Source: Thermus thermophilus HB8
Lineage (GTDB): Bacteria > Deinococcota > Deinococci > Deinococcales > Thermaceae
Direction: 5' to 3'
Length of the DNA stretch: 64,000 nt
NCBI RefSeq assembly: GCF_000091545.1
Contig: NC_006461.1
Coordinates: 1,772,304-1,836,303, forward strand
How positions within the stretch are numbered: the first letter of the stretch is position 1; the number at the start of each line of letters is the position of its first letter. This document shows, piece by piece, positions 51,250-58,746 of this stretch. Both the position numbers and the translations under genes were made by a program. Below the pieces are notes generated by a model, which made no database searches, was not told the DNA's origin, and saw only the letters and a list, made by a program, of their open reading frames with translations.

Positions 51250-51820
51250 GGTGATGCGCCGCCTGAGGGGGCCCGGAGGATGCCCCTGGGACCGGGCCCA
51301 GACCCACGAGAGCCTCGTCCCCTACCTCTTGGAGGAGGCCAGCGAGGCGGCGGACGCCCTCCTCGAGGGAAACCCCCAGGAGATGGCCGAGGAGCTCGGG
51401 GACGTCCTCCTGCAGGTGGCCTTCCACAGCGTCATCGCCGAAGAGGAGGGGCGCTTCACCTACGGGGACGTGGAGCGCGCCATCGTGGAGAAGCTCATCC
51501 GCCGCCATCCCCACGTCTTTGGGGAGGCCGAGGCCAGGACCCCGGAGGAGGTGAAGGCCCGCTGGGAGGACCTGAAGGCCAAGGAGGGCAAGAAGGAGGA
51601 CCCCTGCGGCCTGCTCAAGGGGCTTCCCACCTTGCTCCGAGCCTACGAGCTCCAGCGGAAGGGGATAGACCCGGGAAGCGAGGAAGGCCTGAGGAAGGCC
51701 CTGGAAGAGGGCGACCTGGAGGAAGCGCTTTGGCACCTGGTGGGGCTTTTCGCCGCCAAGGGGATGGACCCCGAGAGCGCCTTAAGGAAGCGCTCCCTCA
51801 AAGCCTGCCGGCAGGGCTAG
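51224..51820 (+). CDS. mazG: Nucleoside triphosphate pyrophosphohydrolase MazG
   Basis: A 198-residue MazG: LLEVMRRLRGPGGCPWDRAQTHESL (CPWD), the metal-binding EEASEAADALLEG and EELGDVLLQVAFH (ExxE12ExxD type), and a second MazG-like half at the C-terminus. It removes abnormal or excess NTPs. ATG 51224 is taken; ATG 51233 (MERLLEVMRR) is equally plausible from alignment with other MazG. A NUDIX gene follows and overlaps, giving two NTP/CoA house-cleaning enzymes side by side. Confidence 0.92.
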   Translation: MESMERLLEVMRRLRGPGGCPWDRAQTHESLVPYLLEEASEAADALLEGNPQEMAEELGDVLLQVAFHSVIAEEEGRFTYGDVERAIVEKLIRRHPHVFGEAEARTPEEVKARWEDLKAKEGKKEDPCGLLKGLPTLLRAYELQRKGIDPGSEEGLRKALEEGDLEEALWHLVGLFAAKGMDPESALRKRSLKACRQG

Positions 51821-52317
51821 AGCCCCCGCCCGGCTTCCGCCTGGCGGCGGTGGCCGTGCCCCTTCTGGGGGAGCACCTCCTCTTCACCTTAAGGAGCCCC
51901 CGCCTCCCCACCCACGCCGGCCAGGTGAGCTTCCCCGGGGGGGTGGTGGAGCCCGGGGAAGGGGTGGTGGAGGCGGCCCTGAGGGAGGCCGAGGAGGAGG
52001 TGGGGCTAAAGGGGGTGGAGCCTTTGGGCTTCCTCTCCCCCACCTACTCCCCCCAGGGCTTCCTGGTCCAGCCCGTGGTGGTCTTCCGGGAAGACCTGCC
52101 CCCCCTGAAGCCCAACCCCGAGGAGGTGGCGGAAATCCTCCTCGCCCCCCTGGGGGAGCTTCTAGAAGTGGAGCCCTGGAGCGAGGTGCGATTAGGCCGC
52201 ATTGTCTGGCACTTCCCCTGGCGGGGGGTGGACATCTGGGGGGTGACGGGGAATATCCTGAAGGCGTTCCTGGAGGTGTGGCGTGAAGGGAAAAGCCCCC
52301 CTCACGAGCTTCTCTAA
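51805..52317 (+). CDS. NUDIX hydrolase, CoA pyrophosphatase-like
   Basis: A protein of about 155-170 residues with LLFTLRSPRLPTHAGQVSFPGG, the UPF0035 CoA-pyrophosphatase signature, followed by the Nudix box GGVVEPGEGVVEAALREAEEEVGL. It would cleave CoA or related compounds. The start is uncertain: the frame lacks ATG before the conserved part; CTG 51805, inside the mazG 3' end, or GTG 51850 are the candidates, so the 5' boundary given is a guess. A hairpin overlaps its stop. Confidence 0.78.
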   Translation: MPAGLEPPPGFRLAAVAVPLLGEHLLFTLRSPRLPTHAGQVSFPGGVVEPGEGVVEAALREAEEEVGLKGVEPLGFLSPTYSPQGFLVQPVVVFREDLPPLKPNPEEVAEILLAPLGELLEVEPWSEVRLGRIVWHFPWRGVDIWGVTGNILKAFLEVWREGKSPPHELL

Positions 52318-52325
52318 GGGGGCTT
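52293..52325 (+). terminator. Terminator-like hairpin over the NUDIX stop
   Basis: AAGCCCCC (52293-52300) pairs with GGGGGCTT (52318-52325) across a 17-base loop that contains the stop codon; followed by CTGTAG, without a T-run. Likely ends the YbjQ-mazG-nudix transcript. Confidence 0.5.
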
Positions 52326-52379
52326 CTGTAGTCCAATGAGGGGCCGGAGGTCTATCCCCAAAGGGGTGGCCTCCAAAGC

Positions 52380-52763
52380 TCAGGGTACTTCATAGGAACC
52401 GCTCACGCCGGCCTCTTGCCGGTCTAGGTTAGGGGTATTCGCCCGCACAATCCTTATGTTCCCACTTGTCGCCAGTATTTCCAAAATGTTCTGGGCAGAG
52501 AATAGGGTGCTTGCCGAGTAAGAAGCGTTTACTCCGGAGGGCGGTCGTGCTCCGTTGAACCCAACGCTAGACAAATCTGGGACAATGTAGCTATTCCGTT
52601 GGCCTAGCCACCCAAGCGAGGTGAAGGCGCTTATTGTTTGCCAGGAAGCGCTGGGATCTGGTTTCCAAGATACAGAAAAGTTATAGCCAATCAAACCCGT
52701 TCCATTGGCGCCCTTGCTTACCTCAAGGGGTGTATACCGGTTAAATCTGGTTTGAAGTCTTCT
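52380..52763 (-). pseudogene. Fragment of an exported beta-rich protein, cut by IS copy 2
   Basis: A 120-residue reading frame rich in Ser, Asn, Thr and aromatic residues (GTGLIGYNFSVSWKPDPSAS, SLGWLGQRNSYIVPDLSS, ANTPNLDRQEAGVSGSYEVP at the end), a composition like secreted surface proteins. It enters IS copy 2 at its 5' side; without the IS and one 9-bp duplication, the frame would begin GTG TCA AGA AGA and run on unbroken. The DNA is far lower in GC than its neighbours, suggesting foreign origin. Not recognised. Confidence 0.5.
52755..52763. repeat. Target-site duplication, left of IS copy 2
   Basis: AAGTCTTCT, identical to 53793-53801. Confidence 0.92.
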
Positions 52764-52793
52764 GGGCTTGCCTTGCAAAGGTCAGGAGGACGG

Positions 52794-53342
52794 GTGTATA
52801 TCTCTCTCCTGATGGGCAAGCGAGGCTTCCTTCGCAGGGAGGCAAGCCCCAAGGAGGTCCTGGAACACTGCCTGCGCCTGGCCCGGGAGGTGGCCCCTCC
52901 CACCCCCAAAGGCAAGCGGGGCCGCCCCTGGCGCTACAGCCACGCCCTTTACCTGGCCCTCCTTCTCTTCCGCGCCTTCTTCCACCTCACCTACCGCGAG
53001 ACGGAGGCCTCACTCCAGGACCTGATGGAAGGCCCCTTCCCTTCCCACCAGTCCCTGGCCCGCTACGCCCTCAAGCACCTGGACCCCAAACTCCTTGAGG
53101 CCCTCCTGGAGAGGCTTTCCCGGGAACTGGAGGCCCATCTCGCCCCGGAGTCCTCGCCGGAAGGCGAAGCGGCTTCGGACGAGGCGCCGGCACACCTGGC
53201 GGCGCTTTCCCCCCCTCTACCTCATGGACACCACGGGGCTGGCCTACCGGAGCAAGGACCGGCTTCTCCGCTTTCGTCGGGGGAAGGAGGTGCGGCGGGT
53301 GCGGGGGCACGCGCGGCTTCTGGCCCTGATGCGGTGGGATAG
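52794..53342 (+). CDS. IS copy 2 transposase, first frame
   Basis: Same N-terminal transposase frame as in copy 1: basic start, helical DNA-binding part, then an out-of-frame tail after about 53140. The same frame break is present, so it predates the copying of the element. GTG 52794 with AGGAGG 4 bases upstream; ATG 52812 alternative. Confidence 0.75.
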   Translation: MYISLLMGKRGFLRREASPKEVLEHCLRLAREVAPPTPKGKRGRPWRYSHALYLALLLFRAFFHLTYRETEASLQDLMEGPFPSHQSLARYALKHLDPKLLEALLERLSRELEAHLAPESSPEGEAASDEAPAHLAALSPPLPHGHHGAGLPEQGPASPLSSGEGGAAGAGARAASGPDAVG

Positions 53343-53784
53343 GGAGAGGCGGCTCTTGTGGCCCTGGGGTGGAGTGGTGGGGGAGGGCTACGCCCCGGAC
53401 CCCCGGCTTGGGGGGGAGGTGCTGAGGCGGTTTCCTCCTTCCCGGGGGTGGCTTTTGGCGGACGCGGGGTTTGACGGGAAGGAGGTGTGGGGGGTTTTGG
53501 GGGAGGCGGGGGTGCGGCCGGTGATCCGGCTTCGGGGCGGGGGCGAGGCCAGGGAGGAGGCGCGGGTGCGGGCGCGGGAGGGGTGGGACCCCGAGGTGTA
53601 CCGGTTTCGCGGGGTGGTGGAGGGGGTGTTTGGGGGGATGAAGACGCGGCTGGGTGGGGGGTACCTTTGGGAGCGGAAGCCTTGGACGGCCATGGCGCGG
53701 GCGCTTTTGGAGCTCATCGCCTACGGCCTTAGGGTTCTTCTCTCCCTTCTCCCGCCCCCTCCGGGGTACAAGGCAATTTACTAG
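53095..53784 (+). CDS. IS copy 2 transposase, DDE frame
   Basis: Catalytic half identical in protein sequence to copy 1 (LMDTTGL, LLADAGFD, YRFRGVVEGVFGGMK). The single base difference from copy 1 is silent. Real coding probably starts after a frame change near 53140. Confidence 0.78.
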   Translation: MRPSWRGFPGNWRPISPRSPRRKAKRLRTRRRHTWRRFPPLYLMDTTGLAYRSKDRLLRFRRGKEVRRVRGHARLLALMRWDRERRLLWPWGGVVGEGYAPDPRLGGEVLRRFPPSRGWLLADAGFDGKEVWGVLGEAGVRPVIRLRGGGEAREEARVRAREGWDPEVYRFRGVVEGVFGGMKTRLGGGYLWERKPWTAMARALLELIAYGLRVLLSLLPPPPGYKAIY

Positions 53785-53792
53785 GCAAGCCC

Positions 53793-53801
53793 AAGTCTTC
53801 T
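53793..53801. repeat. Target-site duplication, right of IS copy 2
   Basis: AAGTCTTCT. Its last T is also the first T of the TTGACA -35 box of the beta-propeller gene. Confidence 0.92.
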
Positions 53802-53830
53802 TGACACGCCTTTGGGGGTCGGGATATTAT
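53801..53830 (+). promoter_or_regulatory. Promoter of the Tat-exported beta-propeller gene
   Basis: TTGACA (53801-53806) and TATTAT (53825-53830) with an 18-base spacer; GGGAGG lies 8 bases upstream of the ATG. Confidence 0.82.
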
Positions 53831-53854
53831 ATTTTTCCTAAGGGAGGCATAAAT

Positions 53855-55102
53855 ATGGGGAAGCTTAACCGCCGCGATGTGATCAAAGGCCTGGGGATGG
53901 CTGCAGCCAGCCTTGCTGCCGCCCAGCGGGGCCTTCAGGCTCGCGCCGCTCCCTCCAGGATAGTGTGGTCCCCCTACGTGGTCTTTCTTAACGCCAACGC
54001 CAAGGCCTTCATCGTGGACACACGCACCGACCAGGTGGTGGCCAGCCTGGACACCGCTCGAGGGGCTACTTTGGGCAGCATGACCCCGGACGCCAAGAAG
54101 GTGTACGTGAGCGGGGCGGGGGAAGGGGAAACCCGGGTGGTGATCCTTGACCTGGAGAACCTGCGCGTGGCCAAGGTGCTAGAGACCGGAAACCGCCCCA
54201 AGCACGGCCTCGTGAGCCCCGACGGCCGCAGGGTGGGCGTGGATCACTGGGCTTTGAGCGGGGGTAAGCTTCGCCTGACCTTCATCCGAACCGAGGACGA
54301 CACGATTGAAAAGGTTCTAGATATACCGGTTACCAACCAGCCCAAGGGCGTTACCTCCATGCACAACGCCTGGAGCTGGGACAGCCGGTACTTCTTCAGC
54401 GTGGACCGGGTGGACGACAGGCTAGTGGTGGTGGACACCGCCGACTGGTCGGTGCGGACCTTTTCCGCTCCCAGCGTTCCCCACTACCCCGTGGTAAGCC
54501 CGGACGGCAAGGAGCTTTGGCTCGTCCACGAGGGCAACGATCGGGTCCGCCCGGGTATCGCGGTCTACGACCTCACACGGCCCGACCTTCCCATCGTTGC
54601 CCAGGTGGAGATGCCCCTCATCGGGGAAGATGCCGTAGAGGCGCACCACGGGAACTTCACCCAGGACGGCCGTTACTTCATGGCTTTGAACCGGGGTCCT
54701 GGGAACAACCTGCGCGGCCGGGAGGTGGCCTTTTTCAGCCCCCGTACCAAGCGGTTGGTCCACCGCCTTACCTGCGCCAGCACCGGGGTGGGGCACGCCT
54801 ACAACTCTCCCGACGGACGCCGGGTCATTGCCACTAACTATGGCAACAACGTTATCACCGTTATTGACCTCCTGGGTTTGCGCACCCTTAAGGACCTGGT
54901 CATCGGCAAGGGGCGCATGGGACATGTGGTCTTCACGCCCGACGGCCGCTTCGCTTACCTTTCCAATGCGGACGGCAATCTCTACAAGCTGGACATGCGC
55001 TCCCTAACGGTGGTCAAGGTCATAGAAACGGGCCAAACCAACGGGGGAGGGCAGGTACTCAACGTCTGGACCAACGTTTTTGAGGAGCTACCCCGGGGCT
55101 AG
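53855..55102 (+). CDS. Tat-exported YVTN/cytochrome d1-like beta-propeller protein
   Basis: A 415-residue protein starting MGKLNRRDVIKGLGMAAASL, a twin-arginine signal (NRRDVIKG), with likely cleavage near AQA. The rest is a seven-bladed propeller: repeated blade motifs such as VSPDGRRV, VVSPDGKELWLVHEGN, DGRYFMALNRG, NSPDGRRVIATNYGNN and FTPDGRFAYLSNADGN, each with a (V/F)(S/T)PDG turn. Known relatives are periplasmic YVTN proteins and nitrite reductase heme-d1 domains. No Cys-heme motif is visible. Function unknown. Codon use is a little less GC-rich than usual. It converges on argB with a 4-base overlap. Confidence 0.8.
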   Translation: MGKLNRRDVIKGLGMAAASLAAAQRGLQARAAPSRIVWSPYVVFLNANAKAFIVDTRTDQVVASLDTARGATLGSMTPDAKKVYVSGAGEGETRVVILDLENLRVAKVLETGNRPKHGLVSPDGRRVGVDHWALSGGKLRLTFIRTEDDTIEKVLDIPVTNQPKGVTSMHNAWSWDSRYFFSVDRVDDRLVVVDTADWSVRTFSAPSVPHYPVVSPDGKELWLVHEGNDRVRPGIAVYDLTRPDLPIVAQVEMPLIGEDAVEAHHGNFTQDGRYFMALNRGPGNNLRGREVAFFSPRTKRLVHRLTCASTGVGHAYNSPDGRRVIATNYGNNVITVIDLLGLRTLKDLVIGKGRMGHVVFTPDGRFAYLSNADGNLYKLDMRSLTVVKVIETGQTNGGGQVLNVWTNVFEELPRG

Positions 55103-55848
55103 GAGGGGCTAAAGAGGGTGCCTCCTTCCCCTGAGAGAAGCCTGCGCAAGACCCCCCTCTCCCCCTTGGCCACGGCCGCCCAGGGGGCCCCCGCCCTGAG
55201 GGCGGCGAGGGCCGCCTCCACCTTGGGGATCATGCCCCCTTGGATCACGCCCTCCTCCTTCAGGGCCTCCACCTCTTTTGGGGTGAGCCGGGGGAAGCGG
55301 GTCTTCGGGTCCTTGGGGTTCCGGTAGACCCCTTCCACGTCGGTGAGGAAGACCGCGGGCCACCCCAAGGCCCCGGCCACGGCCCCCGCGGCGGTGTCGG
55401 CGTTGACGTTTAGGGGACCTTCCTCGTCCAGGGCGATGGGTGCGAGAAGGGGGGTGTAGCCCTTCTCTAGGAGGTCCAGGAGGAGGCCCACCTCCACCCC
55501 CACCACCTCCCCCACGCGGCCGAGCTCCGGAAGGGCCCTCCCCCTTAGGCAGAGGGCGTCCCGCCCCGAGAGGGCGAGGGCCTTCCTTCCCCTTCGGGAA
55601 AGCCCCCAGGCCAGGCGCTTCCCCGTGAGGTAGAGGGCCATCTCCACCACCTCCAACTGCTCCGGGGGGGTGACCCTCAGCCCCCCCACGAAGCGGCTCT
55701 CGTACCCCAGGCGCTTCAGCCACTCCCCGATCTCGGGGCCGCCCCCGTGGACCAGGACCAGGGGGCCGGGGTAGGCGGCGAGCTCCTCCAGCAGGGCCTC
55801 CGCCCCCCTCAGGCTTCCCCCCACCTTCACCAAAAGGGCCTCACTCAA
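55099..55848 (-). CDS. argB: Acetylglutamate kinase (ArgB-type)
   Basis: A 249-residue amino acid kinase: LLVKVGGSLRG, PLVLVHGGGPEIGEWLKRLG, NVNADTAAGAVAGALG (nucleotide site) and VIQGGMIPKVEAALAAL. The GGGPEI loop is that of N-acetylglutamate kinase and differs from lysZ (GGSAET) at 16904. It phosphorylates N-acetylglutamate for arginine synthesis. The start is TTG at 55848, overlapping the stop of the upstream hypothetical gene by 8 bases. Confidence 0.86.
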   Translation of the reverse strand: MSEALLVKVGGSLRGAEALLEELAAYPGPLVLVHGGGPEIGEWLKRLGYESRFVGGLRVTPPEQLEVVEMALYLTGKRLAWGLSRRGRKALALSGRDALCLRGRALPELGRVGEVVGVEVGLLLDLLEKGYTPLLAPIALDEEGPLNVNADTAAGAVAGALGWPAVFLTDVEGVYRNPKDPKTRFPRLTPKEVEALKEEGVIQGGMIPKVEAALAALRAGAPWAAVAKGERGVLRRLLSGEGGTLFSPS

Positions 55849-56332
55849 GGTAGACCACCTCCTCGGGCAAACCCCCCTCCTCCTCGGCCTCCAGGAGGTC
55901 CAAAAAGCCCAGGAGGGCGTGGTCCGGGTGGAGGCCGAAGAAGTTGGCCAGGGCCCGGACGGCGTGCTCCGGGGGCAGGGCCTTGGCCCTTTCCAGGAGG
56001 GGCCTTAGCTCCTCCGGGGCCCGCAGGGCCTCCCCGAGCTCCGGGCCTTGCCGGAGCTCCGCCACCACCCCCTTCCCTTCCGCCAGGAGAAAGAGAAGGT
56101 CCTCCTCCGCTTGGACCCAGAAGGCCAGGGCCTTGCCCAGCCCGGAAAGCTCGCGCAGGAAGGAGCGCACCGCCTCGAGGTCTTCCTGGGCCTCGAGGGC
56201 CTCGTGGTAGAGGCTGGTCCAGGGGGGGTCGGGGACCAGGTAGACCCCGGCCCCTCCCGTGCGCCCCTTTACCCAGGCCGCCACCTCCTCCAGGGGGGCC
56301 TTGGCGTGCAAGGAGAGGAAGCTCCGCACCAC
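55841..56332 (-). CDS. Hypothetical protein
   Basis: A 163-residue acidic, helix-rich protein (SLYHEALEAQEDLEAVRSFL, ELSGLGKALAFWVQAEEDLL, AVRALANFFGLHPDHALLGF). Not recognised. It begins with GTG GTG at 56332, divergent from dnaX with only 17 bases between start codons; a TATAGG box lies 2-3 bases upstream. Its stop overlaps argB, so it probably belongs to that transcript. Confidence 0.65.
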   Translation of the reverse strand: MVRSFLSLHAKAPLEEVAAWVKGRTGGAGVYLVPDPPWTSLYHEALEAQEDLEAVRSFLRELSGLGKALAFWVQAEEDLLFLLAEGKGVVAELRQGPELGEALRAPEELRPLLERAKALPPEHAVRALANFFGLHPDHALLGFLDLLEAEEEGGLPEEVVYLE

Positions 56333-56336
56333 GCCC

Positions 56337-56342
56337 TATACT
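56337..56342 (+). promoter_or_regulatory. -10 box of dnaX
   Basis: TATACT, 7 bases before the GTG start of dnaX; leaderless mRNA expected. Confidence 0.6.
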
Positions 56343-56349
56343 AGCCCTT

Positions 56350-57939
56350 GTGAGCGCCCTCTACCGCCGCTTCCGCCCCCTCACCTTCCAGGAGGTGGTG
56401 GGGCAGGAGCACGTGAAGGAGCCCCTCCTCAAGGCCATCCGGGAGGGGAGGCTCGCCCAGGCCTACCTCTTCTCCGGGCCCAGGGGCGTGGGCAAGACCA
56501 CCACGGCGAGGCTCCTCGCCATGGCGGTGGGGTGCCAGGGGGAAGACCCCCCTTGCGGGGTCTGCCCCCACTGCCAGGCGGTGCAGAGGGGCGCCCACCC
56601 GGACGTGGTGGAGATTGACGCCGCCAGCAACAACTCCGTGGAGGACGTGCGGGAGCTGAGGGAAAGGATCCACCTCGCCCCCCTCTCTGCCCCCAGGAAG
56701 GTCTTCATCCTGGACGAGGCCCACATGCTCTCCAAAAGCGCCTTCAACGCCCTCCTCAAGACCCTGGAGGAGCCCCCGCCCCACGTCCTCTTCGTCTTCG
56801 CCACCACCGAGCCCGAGAGGATGCCCCCCACCATCCTCTCCCGCACCCAGCACTTCCGCTTCCGCCGCCTCACGGAGGAGGAGATCGCCTTTAAGCTCCG
56901 GCGCATCCTGGAGGCCGTGGGGCGGGAGGCGGAGGAGGAGGCCCTCCTCCTCCTCGCCCGCCTGGCGGACGGGGCCCTTAGGGACGCGGAAAGCCTCCTG
57001 GAGCGCTTCCTCCTCCTGGAAGGCCCCCTCACCCGGAAGGAGGTGGAGCGCGCCCTAGGCCTCCCCCCCAGGGAGGCCCTGGCCGAGATCGCCGCCTCCC
57101 TCGCGAGGGGGAAAACGGCGGAGGCCCTGGGCCTCGCCCGGCGCCTCTACGGGGAAGGGTACGCCCCGAGGAGCCTGGTCTCGGGCCTTTTGGAGGTGTT
57201 CCGGGAAGGCCTCTACGCCGCCTTCGGCCTCGCGGGAACCCCCCTTCCCGCCCCGCCCCAGGCCCTGATCGCCGCCATGACCGCCCTGGACGAGGCCATG
57301 GAGCGCCTCGCCCGCCGCTCCGACGCCTTAAGCCTGGAGGTGGCCCTCCTGGAGGCGGGAAGGGCCCTGGCCGCCGAGGCCCTGCCCCAGCCCACGGGCG
57401 CTCCCTCCCCAGAGGTCGGCCCCAAGCCGGAAAGCCCCCCGGCCCCGGAACCCCCAAGGCCCGAGGAGGCGCCCGACCTGCGGGAGCGGTGGCGGGCCTT
57501 CCTCGAGGCCCTCAGGCCCACCCTACGGGCCTTCGTGCGGGAGGCCCGCCCGGAGGTCCGGGAAGGCCAGCTCTGCCTCGCTTTCCCCGAGGACAAGGCC
57601 TTCCACTACCGCAAGGCCTCGGAACAGAAGGCGAGGCTCCTCCCCCTGGCCCAGGCCCATTTCGGGGTGGAGGAGGTCGTCCTCGTCCTGGAGGGAGAAA
57701 AAAAAAGCCTGAGCCCAAGGCCCCGCCCGGCCCCACCTCCTGAAGCGCCCGCACCCCCGGGCCCTCCCGAGGAGGAGGTAGAGGCGGAGGAAGCGGCGGA
57801 GGAGGCCCCGGAGGAGGCCTTGAGGCGGGTGGTCCGCCTCCTGGGGGGGCGGGTGCTCTGGGTGCGGCGGCCCAGGACCCGGGAGGCGCCGGAGGAGGAA
57901 CCCCTGAGCCAAGACGAGATAGGGGGTACTGGTATATAA
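56350..57939 (+). CDS. dnaX: DNA polymerase III tau (and gamma) subunit
   Basis: The clamp-loader subunit. The 529-codon frame has AAA+ Walker A SGPRGVGKTTTARLL (about residues 41-55), zinc cysteines (CGVCPHC), Walker B DEAH in FILDEAHMLSK, and sensor motif EPPPHVLFVFATTEPE, plus the tau-specific C-terminal region. At 57698-57706 nine A allow slippage; a shift to -1 reads KKKPEPKAPPGPTS and stops at 57743, giving the shorter gamma subunit. Tau/gamma by transcriptional slippage is known in Thermus (recalled). GTG 56350 start; the stop TAA lies inside the -10 box of the next gene. Confidence 0.96.
   Translation: MSALYRRFRPLTFQEVVGQEHVKEPLLKAIREGRLAQAYLFSGPRGVGKTTTARLLAMAVGCQGEDPPCGVCPHCQAVQRGAHPDVVEIDAASNNSVEDVRELRERIHLAPLSAPRKVFILDEAHMLSKSAFNALLKTLEEPPPHVLFVFATTEPERMPPTILSRTQHFRFRRLTEEEIAFKLRRILEAVGREAEEEALLLLARLADGALRDAESLLERFLLLEGPLTRKEVERALGLPPREALAEIAASLARGKTAEALGLARRLYGEGYAPRSLVSGLLEVFREGLYAAFGLAGTPLPAPPQALIAAMTALDEAMERLARRSDALSLEVALLEAGRALAAEALPQPTGAPSPEVGPKPESPPAPEPPRPEEAPDLRERWRAFLEALRPTLRAFVREARPEVREGQLCLAFPEDKAFHYRKASEQKARLLPLAQAHFGVEEVVLVLEGEKKSLSPRPRPAPPPEAPAPPGPPEEEVEAEEAAEEAPEEALRRVVRLLGGRVLWVRRPRTREAPEEEPLSQDEIGGTGI
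57698..57706 (+). promoter_or_regulatory. A9 slippage site of dnaX
   Basis: Nine consecutive A. Slippage by one base moves reading to a frame that ends at 57741-57743, producing gamma (about 454 residues) as well as tau. Confidence 0.93.
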
Positions 57940-57940
57940 T
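57935..57940 (+). promoter_or_regulatory. -10 box of the CsoR/CstR-like gene
   Basis: TATAAT, overlapping the dnaX stop codon (TAA 57937-57939), 6 bases before ATG 57947; a TG two bases upstream resembles an extended -10. Confidence 0.6.
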
Positions 57941-57946
57941 GGGGGC

Positions 57947-58228
57947 ATGACGCGGACCACCGACCTCGGACAAGAGACCGTGGACAACATCCTCAAGCGC
58001 CTCCGCCGTATTGAGGGCCAGGTGCGGGGGCTCCAGAAGATGGTGGCCGAGGGCCGCCCCTGCGACGAGGTCCTCACCCAGATGACCGCCACCAAGAAGG
58101 CCATGGAGGCGGCGGCCACCCTGATCCTCCACGAGTTCCTGAACGTCTGCGCCGCCGAGGTCTCCGAGGGCAAGGTGAACCCCAAGAAGCCCGAGGAGAT
58201 CGCCACCATGCTGAAGAAGTTCATCTAG
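57947..58228 (+). CDS. CsoR/RcnR/CstR family repressor
   Basis: A 93-residue all-helical DUF156 repressor: ILKRLRRIEGQVRGLQKMV is the family's DNA-contact helix. The copper-sensing set in CsoR is Cys-His-Cys with spacing 25 and 29. Here Cys39 and Cys68 are spaced 29, but the His position (64) is Phe. This two-cysteine pattern is that of CstR, which senses persulfide or sulfide, so that role is as likely as copper. Leaderless start at 57947. It is followed directly by the HD-domain gene. Confidence 0.85.
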   Translation: MTRTTDLGQETVDNILKRLRRIEGQVRGLQKMVAEGRPCDEVLTQMTATKKAMEAAATLILHEFLNVCAAEVSEGKVNPKKPEEIATMLKKFI

Positions 58229-58696
58229 ATGGGTCGGCTTCGGGGGCGCCTCCGGCGCCTCCTCCGGGCCCTTCTCGCCCAGGAGGCGCCGGACGACGCC
58301 TTCGCCCTGCGCTTCCTGGAGGGGGAGGAACGGGAGCTCTACCTCGCCATGGACCCCCGGGACCGGGCCCACGGGGTGCGGGTGGCGAGGAGGCTCCTTA
58401 AGGCCTACCCCGAGGCCCCGGGCTACGCGGTGCGGGCCGCCCTCCTCCACGACGCGGGGAAGGCGGTAAGGCCCTACCGGACCTTGGAGCGGGTCCTCGC
58501 CGGGCTCTTCGCCCCGCCCCTCCCCCCCTACCCCCTCCGGCGGGGCCTCCTCGGGGCCTTCCAGGTGCGCCGCCACCACCCCCTCTACGCCGCCCAGAGG
58601 ATCCGGGACCCCAGGGTGCGGGCTTTGGTCCTCGAGCACCACGCCCCCAAAAGCCTCTGGGGGCGGAGGCTTCACGAGGCGGACCGGGAGGAATAG
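58229..58696 (+). CDS. HD-domain phosphohydrolase-like protein
   Basis: A 155-residue HD-domain protein: HGVRVARRLL, then ALLHDAGK (HD pair, about residues 71-78), HHPLYAAQR and EHHAPKSLWG as later metal-ligand positions. Such enzymes hydrolyse phosphate esters of nucleotides; substrate unknown. It starts one base after the regulator's stop, so it may be its target gene. Confidence 0.8.
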   Translation: MGRLRGRLRRLLRALLAQEAPDDAFALRFLEGEERELYLAMDPRDRAHGVRVARRLLKAYPEAPGYAVRAALLHDAGKAVRPYRTLERVLAGLFAPPLPPYPLRRGLLGAFQVRRHHPLYAAQRIRDPRVRALVLEHHAPKSLWGRRLHEADREE

Positions 58697-58746
58697 CCCT
58701 AGCCAGGCCGCCCCCTTTGGGGTAGGGTAAGCCCAAAGGGGGGAAG

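Larger units (their letters stand above)
52764..53792 (+). mobile_element. Insertion sequence copy 2, 1029 bp
   Basis: Same length, ends and content as copy 1; only one base differs that I found (53775). It is flanked by its own 9-bp duplication, proving an independent insertion. It lies between a broken low-GC gene and the -35 box of the beta-propeller gene. Confidence 0.95.

Noticed and set aside
51280..51800. 345-residue NUDIX protein starting at 51280
   Set aside because: Its first half is an out-of-frame shadow of mazG; only the part after about 51805 has NUDIX motifs.
55747..56349. N-terminal extension of dnaX to 55747
   Set aside because: The extension is Pro/Gly/Arg-rich antisense of argB and the hypothetical gene. 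GTG 56350 follows a TATACT box and gives the known N-terminus MSALYRRFRPLTF.
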